Source: Herbaspirillum sp. RTI4 (GTDB lineage: Bacteria > Pseudomonadota > Gammaproteobacteria > Burkholderiales > Burkholderiaceae_D). From it: 64,000 nucleotides of DNA. The number at the start of each line of letters is the position of its first letter. The stretch's first letter is position 1. Below the pieces are notes generated by a model, which was not told the origin of the DNA, made no database searches, and worked only from the letters and a program-made list of their open reading frames with translations. Shown here in pieces: positions 57,814-64,000 of this stretch. The translations under genes and the position numbers were made by a program. The stretch is from assembly GCF_034313965.1 (NCBI RefSeq), contig NZ_JAVIWQ010000002.1, positions 3,596,001-3,660,000 on the forward strand, read 5' to 3'.

Positions 57814-58680
57814 ATGATGAACCGCCTCAAGCTATACGCCCGTCTGGTGCGCGTCGACAAACCCATAGGCGCGCTGTTGTTGCTGTGGCCCACCCTGATT
57901 GCGCTCTGGCTGGCCGCCGATGGCTGGCCCGGTATCGCTCTGGTGGCGATTTTCACTCTGGGAACTATTCTGATGCGCTCGGCCGGCTGCGCCATCAACG
58001 ATTATGCCGACCGCGATTTCGACCGGCATGTCGAACGCACCGCCCAGCGCCCGCTGACCTCCGGCCAGATCCATAGCTGGGAAGCACTGCTGGTGGCGAT
58101 GGTGCTGGCGATGGCGGCGTTCCTGCTGATTCTGCCGCTCAATACGCTGACCAAGCAATTGTCGCTGCCCGCGCTGGCTGTCGCTGCCAGCTATCCGTAT
58201 TTCAAACGCTTTTTCGCGATTCCGCAGGCCTATCTGGGCATTGCATTCGGCTTCGGCATTCCCATGGGATTTGCCGCTGTGCAGGGAACCGTTCCTATCG
58301 CCGCATGGATATTGCTTTTGGGGAATGTCTTCTGGACTGTCGCCTACGACACCGAATATGCCATGGTCGATCGCGAAGACGACCTGAAGCTGGGACTGAA
58401 AACCTCCGCCATCACCTTCGGCCGCTACGACGTGCTCATCACCATGCTGTGCTACGCGGCCGCACTCACGGTTTTTTTTACCGTCGGCTGGGCCTATGGC
58501 TTACGCGGCTGGTTCGCCGCCGGGATGCTGATCGCCGCCGCCATTGCCGTCTATCACTACACCCTGATTCGCAACCGCGACCGCCTGCGCTGCTTCGCCG
58601 CGTTCAGGCATAACAACTGGCTGGGCGCGGCGGTTTTTGCTGGGGTAGCGCTGGATTATCTATTTCGTTGGAGGGCATAA
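57814..58680 (+). CDS. ubiA: 4-hydroxybenzoate octaprenyltransferase
   Basis: Membrane prenyltransferase of ubiquinone synthesis, 288 residues starting [19 protein letters not shown]. The Asp-rich motif [19 protein letters not shown] and the second motif [19 protein letters not shown] bind the prenyl diphosphate through Mg2+. About eight helices. Downstream of oxyR and convergent with dacB across the 99-bp repeat array. No strong ribosome-binding site precedes the ATG. Confidence 0.95.
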   Translation: MMNRLKLYARLVRVDKPIGALLLLWPTLIALWLAADGWPGIALVAIFTLGTILMRSAGCAINDYADRDFDRHVERTAQRPLTSGQIHSWEALLVAMVLAMAAFLLILPLNTLTKQLSLPALAVAASYPYFKRFFAIPQAYLGIAFGFGIPMGFAAVQGTVPIAAWILLLGNVFWTVAYDTEYAMVDREDDLKLGLKTSAITFGRYDVLITMLCYAAALTVFFTVGWAYGLRGWFAAGMLIAAAIAVYHYTLIRNRDRLRCFAAFRHNNWLGAAVFAGVALDYLFRWRA

Positions 58681-59576
58681 GCGCAGCCACTATTAAGTAC
58701 GGAGCAGTTTGCCGACAGCAGCCCGGCTTACGCCGGGTCCTTCGATACGGAGCGATGCTCCTACTCAGGACGAACGGATTACTGTGTATCAAGCAGAACA
58801 AACCACCCGCCTCTGATCGAAGCAAACACCGCGCTAAGTCCTCCACTCCCCATTCGTCCTGAGTAGGGATGAACGGATTACTGTGTATCAGGCAGAACAA
58901 ACCGCCCGCCTCTGATCGAAGCAAACACCGCGCTAAGTCCTCCACTCCCCATTCGTCCTGAGTAGGGACGAACGGATTACTGTGTATCAGGCAGAACAAA
59001 CTACCCGCCTCTGATCGAAGCAAGCACCAAGCTAAGTCTTCCACTCCCCGTGCGTCCTGAGTAGGGATGAACGGATTACTGTGTATCAGGCAGAACAAAC
59101 CACCCGCCTCTGATCGAAGCAAGCACCAAGCTAAGTATTCCACTCCCCGTTCGTCCTCAGTAGGGATGAACGGATTACTGTGTATCAGGCAGAACAAACC
59201 ACCCGCCTCTGATCGAAGCAAGCACCAAGCTAAGTATTCCACTCCCCGTGCGTCCTGAGTAGGGATGAACGGATTACTGTGTATCAGGCAGAACAAACTA
59301 CCCGCCTCTGATCGAAGCAAGCACCAAACTAAGTCTTCCACTCCCCGTTCGTCCTGAGTAGGGACGAACGGATTACTGTGTATCAGGCAGAACAAACTAC
59401 CCGCCTCTGATCGAAGCAAACACCAAGCTAAGTCTTCCACTCCCCGTTCGTCCTGAGTAGGGATGAAATCCCGTATCGAAGGATCCGGCTGCAAGCCGGT
59501 AGGTCAGAATGACACCGCGCAGTAACTTAATCAGCGTTTTTAATCCGTGTTTTCAATCCGCGTTTTTAATCCGCAT
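58681..59576. other. Convergent intergenic region ubiA-dacB holding the repeat array
   Basis: An 896-base gap, unusually long for a convergent pair. Most of it is the array at 58772-59464, bracketed by an inverted repeat: GCCGGGTCCTTCGATACGG (58732-58750) and CCGTATCGAAGGATCCGGC (59471-59489), which are complementary at 18 of 19 positions. A frame stays open on the minus strand through the array only because the unit is 33 codons; it starts with TTG, has no ribosome-binding site, and overlaps the ubiA 3' end, so I do not call it a gene. Confidence 0.75.
58772..59464. repeat. Seven tandem copies of a 99-bp hairpin-containing unit
   Basis: Seven units of exactly 99 bp begin at 58772, 58871, 58970, 59069, 59168, 59267 and 59366. 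Each opens GAACGGATTACTGTGTATCA and ends CGTCCTGAGTAGGGAT/C. At each junction the sequence CCGTTCGTCC-TGAGTAG-GGACGAACGG forms a hairpin with up to a perfect 10-bp stem. Differences are few: units 1-2 share CGCGCTAAGTCC, units 4-5 share AGTATTCC, and units 6-7 are also close. This suggests recent stepwise duplication. Confidence 0.93.
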
Positions 59577-59580
59577 TTAC
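59529..59580. repeat. 13-bp tandem repeat overlapping the dacB stop
   Basis: Four units: AATCAGCGTTTTT, AATCCGTGTTTTC, AATCCGCGTTTTT and AATCCGCATTTAC. The last contains the dacB stop codon (59577-59579); the others extend downstream of the gene. Confidence 0.85.
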
Positions 59581-60989
59581 TGGTCGTAAAGCCACTGAAG
59601 CATGGCGTCCTGCGCAGCCTGACCGCGCATGGCGTTCGCATGATTAATCAAAAACACCACCGCATAATATTTCCCCGACGCTGCCTGAACGAAGCCGGCA
59701 ATAGAGCGCACATCATTGAGCGTGCCGGTCTTGATATGCGCCTGTCCCGATACCGTCTGCGTGCGCAAGCGCTTGCGCATGGTGCCGTCCACCCCGGCCA
59801 GCGGCAGCGAGGAAACGAATTCCGGCATGGTCGCCGACTGGAAAGCCGCTGCCAGCATGCGCGCCAGCATGCCGGCCGTCAGCCTGTCAATGCGCGATAG
59901 GCCCGCCCCATTTTCAATAATCAGATCGCCGGTTTCGAGTCCCTTGCTGCCCAGCCACGCCTTGACGGCGTTGCTGCCGCTTTCCGGCGTTGCAGGACTC
60001 CCGCTCATTTCCGCGCCCAGCGTCAGCAAGACCTGCCGCGCCATCACGTTATTGCTGAATTTATTGATATCGCGGATCACTTCCGGCAGCGCGGGCGATT
60101 GCCATTCCGCCAGCAGTCGCGCCTCCTGCGGTGCCGCTCCCATGCTCACCTTGCCGTTGAACACGCCGCCCACATCGGCCCACAACTGGCGAAACACCGC
60201 GCCGAAATAGTCGGTGCCGGTGAGTTTATAGGGGTGGACGTACCAGGTTTTATCGCCGCACGCGGTCGGATACGTCCCGCCGAAATCGATGGCCCCGGGT
60301 TTAATCGACAATTGCATCCGTGCCTGCCAGTCGTCGCATGCGCCCGCCGTCTGACGCAAGGTAGCAAGCGCCATCCCCGCCAGCGGCGGATCGATCATCA
60401 CATTAACCCGACCGCTGGCCTGATCCGGCATGAAGCGCAGAGTCAGCGCCTTGTAATTGAGCAACAAGGCATCGGGAACCGCGTTGTAAGGCTTGAGCGG
60501 ATCGCCATCAAATTGCGCCGGGCTGTAGGGAATCGCAGCAAAGGCGCTGCGATCAAGCACCACATCGCCGCGAATTTCACGGATGCCCTGCGCCCGGATC
60601 TGGCGCAAAAACAGCCAGAAATTTTCAAACACCAGTTTGGGGTCGCCGCTGCCCTTGAAGACCAGATCGCCATTCAACACGCCATCGACGACGGGGCCGG
60701 TCGCATAGGCCTGGGTTTTCCACACATAAGACGGGCCGAGCAACTCCAATGCCGCATCGGTCGTGACCAGTTTCATCACCGATGCCGGGTTAAACGGCGA
60801 AAGCGGGTTGACGGCCACCAGCAGGCGCTTGCCGCCGCCGATTTCCTGCGCGACGACACCGACCGAGCGCAAAGGGATTTTGGCTTGCGTCAGCGCATCG
60901 GCCACAACAGCCGGCAATTGCTGTGCAATGGCAGCGGCATTCAATAGCAATAGGCTGACGGCGGCAAAACAGAGTTTTTTCAAGGACAT
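59577..60989 (-). CDS. dacB: D-alanyl-D-alanine carboxypeptidase/endopeptidase (PBP4)
   Basis: Periplasmic class C penicillin-binding protein acting on peptidoglycan, 470 residues from MSLKKLCFAA. A signal peptide (cleavage near AIAQ) is followed by SVMK (active Ser70, Lys73), SNNVMA and KTGTLNDVRSIAGF. All three catalytic motifs are intact. An open frame extends 47 codons upstream, but it lacks a signal-peptide context. Its 3' end runs into a 13-bp tandem repeat and then the 99-bp array. Confidence 0.94.
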   Translation of the reverse strand: MSLKKLCFAAVSLLLLNAAAIAQQLPAVVADALTQAKIPLRSVGVVAQEIGGGKRLLVAVNPLSPFNPASVMKLVTTDAALELLGPSYVWKTQAYATGPVVDGVLNGDLVFKGSGDPKLVFENFWLFLRQIRAQGIREIRGDVVLDRSAFAAIPYSPAQFDGDPLKPYNAVPDALLLNYKALTLRFMPDQASGRVNVMIDPPLAGMALATLRQTAGACDDWQARMQLSIKPGAIDFGGTYPTACGDKTWYVHPYKLTGTDYFGAVFRQLWADVGGVFNGKVSMGAAPQEARLLAEWQSPALPEVIRDINKFSNNVMARQVLLTLGAEMSGSPATPESGSNAVKAWLGSKGLETGDLIIENGAGLSRIDRLTAGMLARMLAAAFQSATMPEFVSSLPLAGVDGTMRKRLRTQTVSGQAHIKTGTLNDVRSIAGFVQAASGKYYAVVFLINHANAMRGQAAQDAMLQWLYDQ

Positions 60990-61249
60990 GAGGGAAACCG
61001 GAAAGTAAGGAGCAAAGACAGCGCAGGCCCTGCTGTAGCGTGACCGCAAAACGAATGAAGCGGATTTTACGGCATAGGGCGCCATGCCGGCCAAGCGCTG
61101 GCTATTTCGCCCCTGAGCAACACACTTCAACCTACTTGACGCCCCACGCAGAAACCAGCTTGACCCTGCGCAAGGGGCGAGAGTAGAATCCGCCCGTTAT
61201 CATTTTTTTGGAGTCCCTCGCATGGGCGCTTGTTCTAGTGACAGTTGTT

Positions 61250-61371
61250 GCCAAACGCTGTTTGGCTCCGTCCCGGCGCGATAAAGCAGGTTCTCCCTGC
61301 CTTCATCCGCCCTCGCGGATGAAAGGCATTCCCCGATATGAGTCGTGCACCAGCCTCCCCGGCGGTGCGAC
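61250..61371 (+). promoter_or_regulatory. Candidate structured 5' leader of mgtA
   Basis: On the plus strand: GCCAAAC-GCT-GTTTGGC (61250-61266), GCAGG-CCTGC (61286-61300), and a 13-bp stem TGCCTT+CATCCGC pairing with GCGGATG+AAGGCA (61298-61328, one bulge, CCTC loop). A stem GTCG..CACC/GGTGCGAC with a bulge lies at 61342-61371. The second and third hairpins share 61298-61300 and exclude each other, as in switching leaders. It is 320-440 bases ahead of the mgtA start. Not matched to a known Mg2+ riboswitch by eye. Confidence 0.4.
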
Positions 61372-61460
61372 CTCCCGATTCACTTCCTTGCATGACCTCT
61401 CACACTGTAACGGCCCGCGCTGACAATTCGCACAGGATTGCCGCCGCGCTTTGCTCGTCC

Positions 61461-61505
61461 TCGCTGTCATAGTCTTCGCAGTCACAGTCCTCGCAGTCAC
61501 AGTCC
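61461..61505. repeat. 15-bp tandem repeat upstream of mgtA
   Basis: Three units TCGCTGTCATAGTCT, TCGCAGTCACAGTCC, TCGCAGTCACAGTCC, then a decayed fourth. Lies between the structured region and mgtA, not at a gene end. Confidence 0.75.
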
Positions 61506-61615
61506 TTCTGTCACAACCCGCGTTGTCACAGCGTCGTCATTGAGTCCCTCTATACTTTTGGACTTATTTGTCATCGTTGAGCAATGCGGAGTTACTTCAC
61601 TGAATCGGAAGCATG

Positions 61616-61648
61616 AAAAACCCGCCGCCATGAGGCATGTCCGGCGGG
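61616..61648 (-). terminator. Minus-strand terminator-like hairpin just before mgtA
   Basis: CCCGCCG/CGGCGGG stem with an internal CATG/CATG pair, followed on the minus strand by five T. No minus-strand gene ends here. It could stop antisense transcription out of mgtA or form part of the mgtA leader. Confidence 0.6.
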
Positions 61649-61690
61649 ATGAATATTAATTAAAAACAGTTTTCTCTGAAAAGATCCGCT

Positions 61691-64000
61691 ATGAATTTCG
61701 ACTTCATTTCCGCAACATTTGCGCGTTTCACCAATAGTCGTGGCATGGGACGGCACTTTCGCCGCCTCGGCATCGACATGTTCCGCAGCTCCCCAGTCAC
61801 CAAGGATGTGCCGCCACCGCTGGCGCATAGCCTGACCGAAGCCTCGCAATCCGAAATTACCTTCCTGCTCAAAAAACTCAATACCCGTCTCGATGGCCTG
61901 ACGGAAGCAGAAGCCGATGCCATCCGCGCCCAGTTTGGCCCGAATGAAGTCGAACATGAAAAACCACAGCCGTGGTGGATGCATCTGTGGCAGTGCTACA
62001 AGAATCCGTTCAATCTGCTGCTGACGCTGCTGGCATTCGTCTCCTATTACACCGACGACATGAAAGCCGCGACCGTGATCGGCTCCATGGTCGCGATCTC
62101 GACCATGATGCGATTCGTGCAGGAAGCGCGCTCCAATACCGCGGCCGACAAGCTCAAGGAAATGGTCAGCAATACCGCCACCGTCATGCGGCACGATGTG
62201 CTGGCCGATATCGCCGAAGAAGCGCAGCGCTACTTCGACATCACGCTGCACCCCAAAGGCGCCAAGCGCATCGAACTGGCGATCAAGAAACTGGTCCCGG
62301 GCGACATCGTGCAATTGTCCGCCGGCGACATGATCCCCGCCGACTTGCGCTTGCTCTCCGCCAAGGATCTGTTTATCAGCCAGGCCGCCATGACCGGCGA
62401 ATCGCTGCCGGTCGAGAAATTCGTCGTGCAGCGCAGTATCGAAGCCGGCAGCCCGCTGGAACTGGATAACCTGTGCTTCATGGGTACCAACGTGGTCAGC
62501 GGATCGGCCTCGGCCGTGGTCGTCACCACCGGCAAGAACACCTATTTCGGCGCACTGGCCGAGAAAGTCACCGCCACCGACCGCACACCGACCGCCTTCC
62601 AGTCGGGCGTCAACAAGGTCAGCTGGCTGCTGATTCGCTTCATGCTGGTCATGTCGCCGATCGTGTTCATGCTTAACGGTTTCACCAAGGGCGACTGGGT
62701 CGAAGCCTTCCTGTTCGCCTTGTCGGTGGCCGTGGGTCTGACGCCGGAAATGCTGCCGATGATTGTCACCTCGACGCTGGCCAAGGGCGCTGTCGCCCTG
62801 TCGCGCAAAAAGGTCATCGTCAAGCGACTCGATGCGATCCAGAACTTCGGTGCCATGGATATCTTGTGTACCGATAAAACCGGCACCCTCACGCAGGACA
62901 GGATTTTCCTGGAACGGCACACCGGCATCCTCGGTGAAGCCAGCGACGAAGTCCTGCAATACGCCTACCTGAACAGCTACTACCAGACCGGCCTGAAAAA
63001 CCTGCTCGACGTCGCCGTGCTGGATCACGCTGAACTGCAACGTGAAATGTCGATTGCCTCGGCCTACCGCAAGGTTGATGAAATCCCCTTCGATTTCCAG
63101 CGCCGTCGCATGTCGGTGGTGGTCAGCGAGCGCGAAGACCATCATGAGTTGATCTGCAAGGGCGCGGTCGAAGAAATCCTCGATATTTGCACCCACGCCA
63201 AACGCGACGGGGAAATCGTCCCGATGAGCGCGGAATTGCTGGCCGAAATCAAAGAAACGACCGCCGGTCTGAACGCCGAAGGCTTGCGCGTCGTGGCCGT
63301 GGCCGCCAAGGATTTGCCGCCGACCAAGGAAGTCTACAGTCTGGCCGACGAGTCCGATCTGGTGCTGATTGGTTACATCGCCTTCCTCGATCCACCGAAA
63401 GAATCGACCGAACCGGCGCTGACCGCTTTGCGCGAACACGGCATCACGGTCAAGATCCTGACCGGCGACAATGAACTGGTCACCGCCAAGATCTGCCGCG
63501 AAGTGGGACTGGAAGTCAAAGGCATGCTGCTCGGCTCGCAAGTCGAAAAAATGAGCGATGCCGAACTGAGCGTGGCAGTCGATGTCACCACCGTCTTCGC
63601 CAAACTCAGCCCGACCCACAAGGAACGCATCGTGCGGGTATTGCACGACAAGGGTCACGTCGTCGGCTTCATGGGCGACGGCATCAACGACGCTCCGGCA
63701 TTGCGCGCAGCCGATATCGGTATTTCGGTCGACACCGCAGTCGATATCGCCAAGGAAGCAGCCGACATCATCCTGCTCGAAAAGAGCCTGATGGTGCTGG
63801 AAGCCGGCGTGCTGGAAGGCCGCAAGACCTTCGCCAACATGCTGAAGTACATCAAGATGACGGCCAGCTCGAACTTCGGCAATGTGTTTTCGGTGCTGGT
63901 GGCGAGCGCTTTCCTGCCCTTCCTGCCGATGCTGCCTTTGCATCTGCTGGTGCAGAACCTGCTGTACGACGTGTCGCAGACCTCCATCCCCTTCGATAAC
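61691..64000 (+). CDS. mgtA: Magnesium-transporting P-type ATPase (partial, C-terminus off the right edge)
   Basis: P3B-type ATPase for Mg2+ uptake; 770 codons visible. After a basic N-terminus come FGPNEVEHEKPQPWW, the actuator motif MTGESLPVEK, and the helix VGLTPEMLPMIVTSTLAKGA. The phosphorylation site is DKTGTLTQD (Asp395), followed by KGAVEEILD and the hinge GDGINDAPALRAADIGISVD. The final residues, LLVQNLLYDVSQTSIPFDN, are in the C-terminal membrane half. The long structured leader suggests regulation by Mg2+ or a related signal. Confidence 0.94.
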   Translation, partial: MNFDFISATFARFTNSRGMGRHFRRLGIDMFRSSPVTKDVPPPLAHSLTEASQSEITFLLKKLNTRLDGLTEAEADAIRAQFGPNEVEHEKPQPWWMHLWQCYKNPFNLLLTLLAFVSYYTDDMKAATVIGSMVAISTMMRFVQEARSNTAADKLKEMVSNTATVMRHDVLADIAEEAQRYFDITLHPKGAKRIELAIKKLVPGDIVQLSAGDMIPADLRLLSAKDLFISQAAMTGESLPVEKFVVQRSIEAGSPLELDNLCFMGTNVVSGSASAVVVTTGKNTYFGALAEKVTATDRTPTAFQSGVNKVSWLLIRFMLVMSPIVFMLNGFTKGDWVEAFLFALSVAVGLTPEMLPMIVTSTLAKGAVALSRKKVIVKRLDAIQNFGAMDILCTDKTGTLTQDRIFLERHTGILGEASDEVLQYAYLNSYYQTGLKNLLDVAVLDHAELQREMSIASAYRKVDEIPFDFQRRRMSVVVSEREDHHELICKGAVEEILDICTHAKRDGEIVPMSAELLAEIKETTAGLNAEGLRVVAVAAKDLPPTKEVYSLADESDLVLIGYIAFLDPPKESTEPALTALREHGITVKILTGDNELVTAKICREVGLEVKGMLLGSQVEKMSDAELSVAVDVTTVFAKLSPTHKERIVRVLHDKGHVVGFMGDGINDAPALRAADIGISVDTAVDIAKEAADIILLEKSLMVLEAGVLEGRKTFANMLKYIKMTASSNFGNVFSVLVASAFLPFLPMLPLHLLVQNLLYDVSQTSIPFDN

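Larger units (their letters stand above)
60990..61690. other. Long intergenic region between dacB and mgtA
   Basis: A 701-base divergent gap. It holds the dacB promoter (minus), a structured region (61250-61371), a 15-bp repeat (61461-61505), and a minus-strand terminator (61616-61650) just before mgtA. A minus-strand frame at 61303-61500 overlaps the structured region and repeat; its composition and lack of a start site do not convince me. Confidence 0.55.

Noticed and set aside
58772..59464. CRISPR array
   Set aside because: The units are contiguous 99-bp copies with no unique spacers and no cas genes are present.
58604..59494. Minus-strand frame of 296 codons with 33-residue repeats across the 99-bp array
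   Set aside because: It starts with TTG, has no ribosome-binding site, overlaps the ubiA 3' end on the other strand, and stays open because 99 is divisible by three. A coding role is possible but unsupported.
61303..61500. Small minus-strand protein upstream of mgtA
   Set aside because: It covers the hairpins and the 15-bp repeat, and its N-terminus is just the translated repeat. No ribosome-binding site is visible.
61592..63943. Very long minus-strand frame antisense to mgtA
   Set aside because: The plus-strand MgtA reading has all P-type ATPase motifs; the antisense frame has low-complexity His/Gln/Asp-rich composition typical of the complement of a GC-rich gene.

Overview
The window looks like chromosomal DNA of a betaproteobacterium of the Burkholderiales, most likely Oxalobacteraceae (Herminiimonas/Janthinobacterium-like). 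This is inferred from the protein families and conserved gene orders (rpsP-rimM-trmD-rplS, queA-tgt-yajC-secD-secF, fdsGBA-fdhD-fdsD, DUF3579 next to fumC), not from a marker-gene search. Most of it is ordinary core and metabolic genome with a few accessory insertions.

Layout. 1-7.2 kb is an envelope-stress and efflux locus: an RND pump (mdtB-like, cut by the left edge, and mdtA-like), a Spy/LTXXQ periplasmic protein, and an OmpR-type regulator with its EnvZ-like kinase. 7.4-12.4 kb holds a glycine-zipper lipoprotein, a small secreted protein, fumC with a DUF3579 gene, a CobD/CbiB-family membrane protein and a CoA-pyrophosphatase-type Nudix gene. 12.5-14.9 kb is the rpsP-rimM-trmD-rplS operon. 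15.2-19.4 kb carries a TM2 protein and an etfB-etfA-acyl-CoA dehydrogenase operon. 19.7-22.3 kb holds two divergent unrecognised genes, one with an HExxH...GTxD zinc-protease signature. 22.3-31.5 kb is a complete NAD-dependent formate dehydrogenase operon with an OFA-type transporter and a ModE-like regulator. 31.6-34.9 kb is a LysR regulator, a tartrate/D-malate dehydrogenase and an orphan TRAP binding protein, followed by tRNA-Leu(CAA). 35.3-39.2 kb encodes a three-subunit membrane-bound GMC dehydrogenase. 39.4-46.5 kb has a small lipoprotein, maeB, an unknown protein, thiL-pgpA-pncC and tcdA. 46.6-54.3 kb is queA-tgt-yajC-secDF, interrupted between queA and tgt by a two-gene ATPase/TOPRIM (DUF4276) cassette. 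54.5-60.9 kb is recG, oxyR, ubiA, a seven-copy 99-bp repeat array and dacB. The right end is an mgtA-type Mg2+ ATPase (cut by the edge) behind a long structured leader.

Most worth a second look: (1) the ATPase + DUF4276 pair inserted in a housekeeping operon, which has the form of an OLD/PARIS-like anti-phage module; (2) the 7 x 99-bp hairpin-containing tandem array between convergent ubiA and dacB, bracketed by a 19-bp inverted repeat; (3) a recurring pattern of unrelated 12-14 bp tandem repeats at gene 3' ends, four of them (trmD, maeB, tcdA, dacB) with the stop codon inside the terminal repeat unit; (4) paired palindromic operators at the formate locus and single palindromes at the tartrate and etf promoters; (5) the long structured region upstream of mgtA.
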